DNA of 64,000 nucleotides, from the NCBI GenBank assembly GCA_945860865.1, contig CAMARW010000004.1:124001-188000 (forward strand). The letters run 5' to 3'. The stretch is from Chitinophaga pinensis. Its GTDB lineage: Bacteria; Bacteroidota; Bacteroidia; UKL13-3. How positions within the stretch are numbered: the first letter of the stretch is position 1; each line of letters opens with the position of its first letter. Position numbers and translations under genes: made by a program. This document shows, one piece after another, positions 34,101-41,040 of the stretch. The notes below the pieces were generated by a model that was not told the origin of the DNA, did not search any database, and saw nothing but the letters and a program-made list of their open reading frames with translations.

Positions 34101-35805
34101 TTGAAATAAACCAAGCATTGCTGCCAGTGGCTATTTGTATGCCGTAACTAGGGTTTGAACTATTGTGATAATTATATATATTGTTATTATAAATAGAGTT
34201 AAATAAGTTGGGAGCGTTGGCATTACCCCCAGAATAAATGCCGTAAATGGGGGTGTTTATGCTATCTTTAATGGTATTGTTAAAGATGGCGTTTTGATTA
34301 TTTCCTTCGCTAAAGCTGCTCCCTAAAAAGCTTATTACGCCTGCATTGGTGGCTTGAGACCTGCCCAATAATCTACAATAGCTTATGTTGTTAAAACTAG
34401 AGCCATTCATAAAATTTACAGCACTTCCCACGCTGTTGCTATTGTAAATTTGAATGAACTCTGCTGGCCCTTGACCGTTTACTTGTCCATCTATGCTTAA
34501 ATAGTTTGTTTGGCTAAACGTAAAAGTACTGCTGGCATTAGAGGTAAAAATAATGGGATTAGTAACCGTTGCATGTGGTCTGATGGTTATGGTATTGCTG
34601 GTATTGGTTAATAAATTTCCGAATACCAAAGGATAGGTTTCTATACTTGATGAATAGCTTGGCATCAATTCTAGAATTAATGCTCCATTAACGCCCTTAT
34701 TTCTTATGTCGTTACAGGCATTTCCAATACTTGTGTAATCACACAAAGTGGGGCAAATTGTTTTTGAACCGCTCAAAAGCCCAGCTGCTGTGCTAATATT
34801 CCCTTGGGTGTAGTTGCTGGGTAAGCTGCCTTCGTTGCAGGCAAAAACCCTAAAGTAATAAGTGTTTCCGGGCACTAAGCCTGTGAAATTTTGTTGGTAA
34901 GCCAAACCTGTTCCAGGGGTATTTGTTGATGGAATGCTGCTAATTAAATTGTAATTGATATCATCCGTACTCATGTAAACCAAAAAGTAGGTTTCAGAAT
35001 TGCTGCTATCATTCCAGTTTAAGGTAATTTGAGTGCCCGTAATATTGGTATAGCTCAACGTAGCTGGAGCACTAGGTGCCGAAAATTTAGGTTCAAACGA
35101 GTAGGATTGTCCGTTGTTGGGTTTGGTGTTTAACGTTGTTGTTTCGATAATTGTGCTGGTATCTGAAGTGTTGCTAGCGGTGGAAGTAAGGCATAGAAAG
35201 TTTTTAACTCCAGTTCCAACATTGCTTATGCCAATAGATGCGCTTGGCGCATTTAGCGCGCCTGTTTCTGCTTGGTAAATAAATTCAATTTTACCATCTG
35301 CTTCTGATAGCCTTGATTGAAAAGAAATACCCGGACTAGCAGCAGCAGCTCCCCATCTGGCATTTTTCCATTCCATAACAAAGGTTCTGTTGGGGGCATT
35401 TCCCAGTGTTAAATAACGTAAATCTGTTACATTATTAAAATTTAAATTATCCCATAAAGGAGCTATTATTGGTCGGGGAGAAGCAGTGCCTGCGCCCGTA
35501 CTTAAATTATTGTTTGCATTAGCAACATTGCTAATAGCATTTCCTAAGCATAAAAAACCATTAGTAGAAACCGACAACGAGGTGTAGGCCTCGCTATTAT
35601 AAATAAAGGTAAATCCGATGGGTATATTATTGGCATAACCATCATTCAAATTCCCAGAAAGTGGTATTGTTTGTCCGCCTACTAGTGTTGTGTATGTTGA
35701 ACTTCCTGGATTAAACACATAGTTACTTACACTCTGCGCCAATGCATATTTAAAGGGTAGAAAAATAAAAGCTATAAGGTAAATTAGAAAGCTGATTTTT
35801 TTCAT
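28102..35805 (-). CDS. Giant T9SS-secreted beta-helix protein
   Basis: 2,567 residues from the ATG at 35803-35805 before the signal peptide KKISFLIYLIAFIFLPFKYALAQ; an upstream ATG 17 codons earlier is unlikely. Order: an N-terminal lectin-like domain (to about 250), an FN3 domain (PSAPATLSYTNITGTQITLN), and two long parallel beta-helix regions (about 380-1130 and 1390-1960) rich in Asn with rungs such as NNTI, GNYI and IYNNNIYN. Then come an Ig-like domain with paired Cys (LTCSGGNA ... YRCVVSG), an NNWTGAVSSQWSNPANWSC module shared with the 7275-10010 protein, an FN3-like module (FEIEKSEDGLNF) shared with 2114-5812, and a T9SS tail (VYPNPFANYLMIES). Beta-helices of this kind often bind or cut polysaccharides; no catalytic site is identifiable. 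Confidence 0.88.
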   Translation of the reverse strand: MKKISFLIYLIAFIFLPFKYALAQSVSNYVFNPGSSTYTTLVGGQTIPLSGNLNDGYANNIPIGFTFIYNSEAYTSLSVSTNGFLCLGNAISNVANANNNLSTGAGTASPRPIIAPLWDNLNFNNVTDLRYLTLGNAPNRTFVMEWKNARWGAAAASPGISFQSRLSEADGKIEFIYQAETGALNAPSASIGISNVGTGVKNFLCLTSTASNTSDTSTIIETTTLNTKPNNGQSYSFEPKFSAPSAPATLSYTNITGTQITLNWNDSSNSETYFLVYMSTDDINYNLISSIPSTNTPGTGLAYQQNFTGLVPGNTYYFRVFACNEGSLPSNYTQGNISTAAGLLSGSKTICPTLCDYTSIGNACNDIRNKGVNGALILELMPSYSSSIETYPLVFGNLLTNTSNTITIRPHATVTNPIIFTSNASSTFTFSQTNYLSIDGQVNGQGPAEFIQIYNSNSVGSAVNFMNGSSFNNISYCRLLGRSQATNAGVISFLGSSFSEGNNQNAIFNNTIKDSINTPIYGIYSGGNANAPNLFNSIYNNNIYNYHNSSNPSYGIQIATGSNAWFISNNSFFQTSTRNISASYAGAINLFTGSNYTLIGNYIGGSAAQCGGTSTQYTGTGYVNFIRLNLSASNTNVILGNYIQNIQLNWLGSSGINSLIHLINGAFNVSGNQLGSDQNNLKISINNSTGIIDFSAIYLGGGSAYEETQISYNTISGFNIGTTGLGNIQFAGIRVASAVPAMLITDNTIGSSTQANSIHNQSKAYTHGIVGPTVVSQTSILGNTIANLHADNTDSNANVCGIYINSTGSFNVSNNNIFKLFSRSVISQIGYNSPAVGIWHASSGPDQVCNYNTISNIYASNASNPSMNNVFGIRYINSSSGTNLLSNNFVHTLGSAAINGATIYGIQNSNKYCLAANNMIRLGIDSNGNNIVGNHSFIGIFDYNNTNSNSYYHNSIYIGGANNGPNNLNSFAFLNFDIASGTRNIINNIFYNNRTNSLPSSAKHYAISFAQFNINGLTLDHNIYYAPNSGGNFGRLNTNDYTNIQAWRSNTFMDFNSGIGNPNFLNPNGNSSNLSLKLQSNSAAEGSGMEIAEIETDFEGDPRQSNTPNDIGADAGNYNKVDIFAPSIDYLPLSNTTSTSNRTFNVTIKDADKGVNTSTSWRPRIYYRRLLPTTSAWQSMQGNLISGNSNAGVWSFTLDYGLTGLPVALGQRYQYYIVAQDSANPSNVFFNPFVGGNHVNVNSMVLAPSNAYTYNIVNGLPAALTVGSGQTYTTLTGATGLFAAINNGVLSGNTVATIVSNTTETGTVALTNSGLGGFSLLIKPDNNARVITGAVNTGALGLVCLDGASGVTIDGGTTRNLIFRNTIGSTPNASTAPSIRIRSGNNDTIRNCIIEGNSANSGIGTINLGTSSIVLPSEHIIIQNNIVRPPLNDSTNAPNTPIVINSAAGNITNSKVIGNMILDYNTYGLYVANAGKNLSIGDSLESAKGNHFIQRVAKNTTHYAIIVGSGNSAIIGHNKIYNLHNITHNIGLYGIYVFNGLNNTLITHNSIGGSSETRAGNPFKNSNFYTAILVNGGNLQNTRIEYNNIGNILLNGSAGSFTGIYGIGGKLLIKNNTIGVANTSVGLSDSIAVGQSFYGIRYNSSSAVNIIDNQIRNIFNNGAGFSVGLSLENGVFNIQDNEISHLFTRASNTIALDFSCVGIRVSSARADNNIENNLIFNLHNQSSLNGSTVTGIAIMSALKNSQVQRNRIYNLQATHTGLSNNSGVLRGIFIGSNGSGIYHNNQISLAQNISATQPIVRGIEVASSGGNNQFYYNNIYIGGVNYNPNNSSAFYRNTSSTTAAIEFINNIFYNERLGAGLHYALSSNLSLNTLHNNNLLVAKSTSALVEFPIGTVRSLNAWNAATGNPLYNISNTNIELLADSFFENKNNGNLKSNSCRINNAGSFVTIQQDYNKQPRLIPSDIGSNEFTISTGQAFITKQALNDTLTCSGGNAFFGIKALGSALKYQWQVKQSTLWLNLQDDAIYRGSDKDSLVLIAPNSNLHNNQYRCVVSGICNDFDTSIAVRLIVISNNNWTGAVSSQWSNPANWSCALVPTPNTNAIINNVSNLPVISDSTPTCFKLSIALGAQVTLNNAASKLDIYGPVDLNGTLANTLGTLSFSGNTLQVIPAIGYHNLTINNAAGVQLSGPATVSNQLTFVDGTIRLNQFNLTILGSTANILGANSANKFIVTNDTGNLVIQNIGTSGRSGIVTFPIGSNPQSYTPCTIRNLSVSDHFAARVTPKVFNQYAASGSPIGPFYTANVVDKTWHVKEFVPGGSNVNLTFIWNIADELIGFNRSVSYAGRYTGTQWVGNTANTAGGANPYFQSLGTATSFGQFGVASGGILPIRLISFAGNIKDNVNHLYWQTASEKNSESFEIEKSEDGLNFKLIGQVKASGNSEKSQYYSYLDNETTANSRYFYRLRLIDKDGSFSFSKSILLQAETFGSNNINVYPNPFANYLMIESSNAIEETIEINLCDINGQMICQKIIPFSNYYKLDGLNLLAPGFYIISIKNKEEVRRFKLLKN

Positions 35806-35875
35806 AAATCTCAGTATTTTAGAGTGGTAAGTTAAAAATCTTTTAGCATTTAACAAGTTTTGCTTGTATTTTTTT

Positions 35876-35920
35876 AAAAGAAAAGAGCTTACTCTTTATC
35901 AGAATAAGCTCTTTTCTTTT
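35876..35920 (-). terminator. Rho-independent terminator after the Omp28-like gene
   Basis: AAAAGAAAAGAGCTTA (35876-35891) pairs exactly with TAAGCTCTTTTCTTTT (35905-35920), with a 13-base loop. On the minus strand it ends in TTTTCTTTT and lies 18 bases after the stop of the Omp28-like gene. Confidence 0.85.
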
Positions 35921-35937
35921 TTTAGTATAATAGAAAA

Positions 35938-36858
35938 TTATTTTACTGCTATTTCAATTGCATTTAAAATATTGTTCTGACCTTGGGCAACAAATACAAC
36001 TAGTTTTAAATCCTTTATTACCACTTTACCACCTCCGGGAGGAATAACAGCTCCGTTGTAATCTTCTGGAACATCATAGGTGAAAGTTTTGCTAATTTTA
36101 GCACCTTCTTTTTTCTCTTCTGTAATTACCTCTCCCCATAATCCGGTAACTAAATCTCTTAACACATGGTTTTGCTCATAATTGTTAGGGTCTGGTGCAC
36201 CAGATTGCCTAGACATTATACCATTTTGCAATAGGGCCACATTAATTCTATTTTCTTTGGTTTCTGCTGCAGTATAATATAGATCTACTTTAATGGTTAA
36301 TTTTCTGGTAGCTTCATCAAAAGTTGCTGTGGCGCCAATATTAACTGGAGCATCCATTTCAAAAATTTTGCTAGCAGCTAGTCCCCAAGAACCTCTGCTC
36401 ATGGCATAACCACCTGCAATTTGAGGTGTTACACCCAATTCACTGCATAAAGTTCTGCTTATTGTTCCAGCTGGATAACCCGAAACTTTGGCAAATGAAA
36501 TTAATGAAGCGCCGTATTTAGAGGTAAAGTTAGCCCAGCCAGTTTGAGGAGCGGCAAAGCTGCCACCGTGCACTGCCATTATTATAAATTTACCTGGGTT
36601 GGCATCTGCAATGGCTTTTGCACGTACATGCCCATCAGGACAAAAGCCGCAGCGAACGCCGGTAAAATCCTCTAATAAGGCAACGCGCTTCATTTTGGTT
36701 GTTGGAGCTAAAAATGTAACACCTCCGCTGCCACCGCCGCCGGTTGTGTCTTCTTTTTTAACTTCAGGTTGCTCTTTTGGCGTTTCTTTTGTGCAAGAGC
36801 CAATGGCTAATCCGCCAAAAATTAAGGCAGATAAAAATAAGGAGTTAATTTTTTTCAT
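35938..36858 (-). CDS. Omp28-related outer-membrane lipoprotein with CxxC thioredoxin-like motif
   Basis: 306 residues. The lipoprotein signal peptide ends AIGSC near residue 22; a Gly-rich linker (TTGGGGSGG) leads to the domain. VALLEDFTGVRCGFCPDGH matches Omp28-family proteins and carries a thioredoxin-like CGFC pair. The following KYGASLISFAKVSGYPAGTI also fits. The C-terminal half is a beta domain. Omp28 proteins are surface or periplasmic lipoproteins of Bacteroidota; a redox role is plausible but unproven. It has its own terminator at 35876-35920. Confidence 0.82.
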   Translation of the reverse strand: MKKINSLFLSALIFGGLAIGSCTKETPKEQPEVKKEDTTGGGGSGGVTFLAPTTKMKRVALLEDFTGVRCGFCPDGHVRAKAIADANPGKFIIMAVHGGSFAAPQTGWANFTSKYGASLISFAKVSGYPAGTISRTLCSELGVTPQIAGGYAMSRGSWGLAASKIFEMDAPVNIGATATFDEATRKLTIKVDLYYTAAETKENRINVALLQNGIMSRQSGAPDPNNYEQNHVLRDLVTGLWGEVITEEKKEGAKISKTFTYDVPEDYNGAVIPPGGGKVVIKDLKLVVFVAQGQNNILNAIEIAVK

Positions 36859-37092
36859 GTTTAAATGTTAAATTGGTTTATTGTTTATGGTATTTGTTTT
36901 AAAAGATTATTGGTTTTTTGAGTAAAAACTATAGTAGCCAATGTGAGCTATTTTATCTTTTGTTTTCTATGTTTTTAATTTTATTATTTCTTTTTTAAAA
37001 GTAAATATTAATTTTTATAAAACAAATTTTACTGTTTTTTTAGAATGCTTTAAGTAACATTTAGTATTATAATTTTACCAATGAGCCCTGTG

Positions 37093-39288
37093 CTAAAAAA
37101 CTATTTCAACCTCTGGTAATTGTTTTCTAATGCGTTCTTTTTCTTTTTCGCCTAATGGGTTGCCAGCTAAATTTAGTACTTTTAATTTTCTTAAGCGCTG
37201 CAAATTGGGCGGCATAGACCCCAACTGGTTATTCTCTAAATTAAGCTCCTCTAATTTAATTAAACCAATTAAACCTTTGGGTAAATACAGTAATTGGTTA
37301 TTGCTTAAATCTAAGATAACAAGTTTTTTGAGTTGGTTAATTTCCCCCGGAATTTCACTAATTTTATTGCTGCTAAAATTGGCAAATTGCAAGTTCTTTA
37401 ATTGATTTAAACCGTTTAGCTCTTGCAATAAATTATGCGATACATCTATGCGTTTTAAATAATATCCTTGGGCAAAAAATTGAGTTAAATTGGTCAGCTG
37501 GTTTTGTTGTAAAAGCAGGGTTTCTAAATACTTTAATTTGTAAAAACCGCGGGGCAATGTGTTAATCTGGTTTAGGCTTAAATCGAGCTCTTTTAGTTGT
37601 TGCAGGTTCCTAAAATTGGAGGGAATTTTTTTAATTTTATTTTCGCTTAAATTTAATGCCAAAAGCTGCTTCATTTGAGAAATCTGTTTGGGTACTTGAG
37701 GCATTTCCACATTACTCAAATTTAACTTTCTTACCTTGCTTTTATCGCGTATGGCAGAGTCTAATTGGGTATAAGTTTTAAAGCTTTCTTTGCCATAATT
37801 TAATTCATAAACAGATTTAGGCGTGCAATTAAGCATACTAATTACAAATCTATTGTCTTTGTTTTGGATTATTTCTCCCTTATCTGATAGTTCTACACGC
37901 AGGTTTTCTATATCTGCATTTAGTGTATACAAACCGCCATTGCTTATTTTAGCTAAATAAGCCAAGTGTGGGTTTACGCCAAAAGTTTTATCATACCCAC
38001 AAACAATAACGCGTATAGGTTTGGTAATTTTATAGGCTAATTCTATGTCTCGTATACAGGCAAAATTATCGGCTATTAAAATTATCTCTTTGTGGTCTGG
38101 ATTGCGTTCCATGCTGCTTAAAATTGCCTCAATATTATTCTCGGGCCTATCACCACCGCCGCCATTTAAGCGCACCAAATTAAACAAATTTAATATGCCT
38201 GGAATATCTGATGCTTCTGAGGTATATATGCCCCCAGTTTCGCCAATTACTTTTTGGGCAGTAGTTTTACCATCACCATCATTAAACAAACTCAAATACC
38301 TTACGCCAGATTCCTTATAATTATTAATGTGCCAATGTAAAACCTGCGCGCCATAGCCATACATACTGCCCGTCCAATCGTTTACTACCAGGGCATCTGT
38401 CCACTCTGGGTGCCTATCCATTACCTTCCAAACCACCGAATCTGAGAAAGGGTTAAATTTTAAAAACTCATGAATTTGTTTCTTAAACACCATCATTTCT
38501 AGGGGTGTTCGCTTGTTTAACGGAATGTTGTTTTTGATAGATAGGCTTTGGGTTAAATATTGTTGAATGATATGTTTTTGCCTATCTATTGTTTGTCCAT
38601 CCAATAAGTTTCTTACAGAATCGTTGAGCAGTGGATTGTCTCTTACGCTGCTGATTGTTTTTATTAAATCTGCGCTGCTACTTTGCGTGCTTTTTTCTGT
38701 CTGAACCAAACTTTTTTGCGTGCCTAAACTATCTGCTTCCTCAACACCTTCTGCTTCTTCGCTGGCTGTTTTATACCAAATAACAACACCATGAAATAAA
38801 CCATTTACTTGGTCATCATTCTCTACATGGGTTTGTAATATGGTTCTATATTTAAGGTTGGTATCGTTTAAACTTGGGTCTAATTCAAATAGCCTAATGA
38901 GCCTGTTGCATAATAAAGGATATATTTCGCTGTAAACGCCATCTCTAACTGGGTACCTAGAATAAACGATATCCACGCGGTAAGGGTACACTGTATCTTT
39001 TATGTTACGCCATAATTTAGGAGCAATAAATTGCGAACTGCGCAATCCGTTCTTTAAAAAAACGGCATGTTTTCCTTTAGCTACAGCATACTCTGGAACC
39101 AATAATTCTTTGGTTTGTGCTTTTACTTCTGTGCCGTATTTCTTGGGATTCTGGAGCTTTTTAATGTCAAATTTGGACTGGCCCAATGTGTTCTGTGTAG
39201 CTAACACATAAAGGCAAATTAGCAGAACTAAGCCTGGGTTGTTTTTTAAAAATGGTATGGGATGGCCAGATTGCATTTGTATTTGCAC
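37093..39288 (-). CDS. Exported vWA-like plus leucine-rich-repeat protein
   Basis: 731 residues. Signal peptide PGLVLLICLYVLATQNTLGQ. Residues 40-290 are a domain I do not recognise. Residues about 295-480 look like a von Willebrand A fold: VVNDWTGSMYGYG carries a D-x-T/S-x-S MIDAS-type motif, followed by NGGGGDRPENN and EIILIADNFACIRDI. From about 515 there are eight or so leucine-rich repeats of 23 residues, of the type L-x-x-L-x-L-x-x-N-x-L-x-x-L-P, ending KEKERIRKQLPEVEIVF. No T9SS tail, so probably periplasmic. Both domains bind protein partners, so a scaffold or sensor role is plausible. Confidence 0.75.
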   Translation of the reverse strand: MQIQMQSGHPIPFLKNNPGLVLLICLYVLATQNTLGQSKFDIKKLQNPKKYGTEVKAQTKELLVPEYAVAKGKHAVFLKNGLRSSQFIAPKLWRNIKDTVYPYRVDIVYSRYPVRDGVYSEIYPLLCNRLIRLFELDPSLNDTNLKYRTILQTHVENDDQVNGLFHGVVIWYKTASEEAEGVEEADSLGTQKSLVQTEKSTQSSSADLIKTISSVRDNPLLNDSVRNLLDGQTIDRQKHIIQQYLTQSLSIKNNIPLNKRTPLEMMVFKKQIHEFLKFNPFSDSVVWKVMDRHPEWTDALVVNDWTGSMYGYGAQVLHWHINNYKESGVRYLSLFNDGDGKTTAQKVIGETGGIYTSEASDIPGILNLFNLVRLNGGGGDRPENNIEAILSSMERNPDHKEIILIADNFACIRDIELAYKITKPIRVIVCGYDKTFGVNPHLAYLAKISNGGLYTLNADIENLRVELSDKGEIIQNKDNRFVISMLNCTPKSVYELNYGKESFKTYTQLDSAIRDKSKVRKLNLSNVEMPQVPKQISQMKQLLALNLSENKIKKIPSNFRNLQQLKELDLSLNQINTLPRGFYKLKYLETLLLQQNQLTNLTQFFAQGYYLKRIDVSHNLLQELNGLNQLKNLQFANFSSNKISEIPGEINQLKKLVILDLSNNQLLYLPKGLIGLIKLEELNLENNQLGSMPPNLQRLRKLKVLNLAGNPLGEKEKERIRKQLPEVEIVF

Positions 39289-39380
39289 AATGTTAGGGTT
39301 TGTAATTTAGTTTTTCAAACTTCTTTTTTTTTCTAAATTGCGATAATTGTTTAAAATATAAACTGTAATTAAACGCATAT

Positions 39381-41030
39381 ATGTCCAAAAATTTAAGTGA
39401 ACTCTCGGGTAGAAAAGGCCTTCATCAAAATTTATTTGAAGAGTTAGGTGTGCTTGCCAAAGAAACAGGAACGCCAAGTTCCAAAGATTTGGATGCCCTT
39501 GCCGAAGCTTTTTTAATAGGGTCGGCCAATGTGTTTGGTACAACTACTTTTTACGATTTTTTACGTCCAGAAAATAAGGGCAAAAAGGTATATGTATGCA
39601 ATGGAAGTTCATGCTTAACCGCTGGCACGCAGCCTGCGCTAAGTGCCGCTTTGCAAGCGTCTTTTGGTTCAGACCAAATTGGCGAAATGTGCTGCCTTGG
39701 GCGCTGCCACGAGAATGTAGCTTTTCATTACCAAGGACAAAATTATTCTGGTAATGCCATTAATCATATAAATGAGGTTAAAGAGGGCTCGTATCCTATT
39801 CAAGAAAAATACCATGTGGGTTCGTATGGTAAGCAAATTTTAACTGCAAGTCCTGAACCAATTAATACTTTCTATACTATTTGGGAATCTGTGTTGCAAA
39901 ATACGCCTGAAGCAGTTTTAGAAGAACTAAAATTATCTGGCTTAAGGGGCAGGGGTGGTGCAGGTTTCCCCATTGGTTTTAAGTTAGAATCTGCCAAAAA
40001 CACAGCAGGCTCCACCAAGTTTGTAGTTTGTAATGCAGATGAAGGCGACCCAGGCGCATACAGCGATAGGTATTTGCTGGAGGAACAAGTACATTTAGTT
40101 TTACTTGGAATGATGATAGCAGGATACGTTATGGGAGCCAACATGGGTGTGTTGTATATTAGGGCTGAGTATCCAGTGTCAATTCAAAATACCAGAGATG
40201 CCATTGCCCAACTAAGAGCGCATAATCTCATTGGTAAAAATATTCTTAACTCTGGTTTCGATTTCGATTTTAAGGTAATACCAGGTTTGGGTGCCTATAT
40301 CTGTGGCGAAGAAACAGCCTTGCTTAATAGTATTGAAGGGCAAAGGCCTGAGGTACGAGTAAGGCCTCCTTACCCAACTCAGCAGGGTTTATTTAATAAG
40401 CCAACTGTTGTAAATAATGTGGAAACGCTAGCCAATATTCCGTTTATAGTTAAAAATGGTGGATCCGCTTTTGCTGCAATGGGTAAGTACAAATCTAGTG
40501 GTACAAAATTGGTTTCGCTAGATAGCTTTTTTAATAGACCCGGAATTTATGAAGTTGAAATGGGCACACCTCTTTCTGTTGTTGTTAATGAGCTTGGAAA
40601 AGGTTTTAAATCGGAAATAAAAGCCATGCACATTGGTGGTCCGCTGGGTGGTTTGGTGCCGGTTTCTAAAATCAATGATCTGAGTATCGATTTTGAAACC
40701 TTTGCTGCCAACAAGTTTTTATTGGGTCATGCCTCTATTGTTTGCTTACCCCAAAATTATCCTATCATAGATTATATAGAACATTTATTTCAGTTTACCG
40801 CGCATGAGAGCTGCGGAAAATGTTTTCCTTGTCGTTTAGGTTCAACCAGAGGTTACGAATTAGTAAAAGGAGCAAAGGAGGGAAAAACCATGGACACCGT
40901 TTTGTTTAATGATTTAATTGAAACCATGGAGATTGGTTCTTTGTGCGCGCTGGGCGGAGGATTGCCGCTGCCAATTAGAAATGCCCTTACTTATTTTAAA
41001 TCAGAATTAGCTCCGTATTTTAACGCTTAA
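39381..41030 (+). CDS. NAD-dependent formate dehydrogenase, diaphorase subunit (NuoE-NuoF fusion)
   Basis: 549 residues. Residues 1-135 resemble NuoE: a thioredoxin-like [2Fe-2S] domain with C73-x4-C78 and C105-x3-C109. The remainder resembles NuoF: GLRGRGGAGFPIGFKLE (NADH/FMN site), CNADEGDPGAYSDR, AYICGEETALL and the [4Fe-4S] motif SCGKCFPC with a later Cys in SLCALGGG. Together with the next gene this matches fused two-subunit formate dehydrogenases, such as FDH1 of Methylorubrum, in which this subunit passes electrons to NAD+. It ends ten bases before the alpha-subunit ATG, so the two form one operon. It is not part of complex I here, since no other nuo genes are present. Confidence 0.88.
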   Translation: MSKNLSELSGRKGLHQNLFEELGVLAKETGTPSSKDLDALAEAFLIGSANVFGTTTFYDFLRPENKGKKVYVCNGSSCLTAGTQPALSAALQASFGSDQIGEMCCLGRCHENVAFHYQGQNYSGNAINHINEVKEGSYPIQEKYHVGSYGKQILTASPEPINTFYTIWESVLQNTPEAVLEELKLSGLRGRGGAGFPIGFKLESAKNTAGSTKFVVCNADEGDPGAYSDRYLLEEQVHLVLLGMMIAGYVMGANMGVLYIRAEYPVSIQNTRDAIAQLRAHNLIGKNILNSGFDFDFKVIPGLGAYICGEETALLNSIEGQRPEVRVRPPYPTQQGLFNKPTVVNNVETLANIPFIVKNGGSAFAAMGKYKSSGTKLVSLDSFFNRPGIYEVEMGTPLSVVVNELGKGFKSEIKAMHIGGPLGGLVPVSKINDLSIDFETFAANKFLLGHASIVCLPQNYPIIDYIEHLFQFTAHESCGKCFPCRLGSTRGYELVKGAKEGKTMDTVLFNDLIETMEIGSLCALGGGLPLPIRNALTYFKSELAPYFNA

Positions 41031-41040
41031 TAACCAAATA

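Noticed and set aside
39381-41030. Reading the NuoE-NuoF fusion as part of respiratory complex I
   Set aside because: No other nuo genes are present and the next gene is a formate dehydrogenase catalytic subunit ten bases away.
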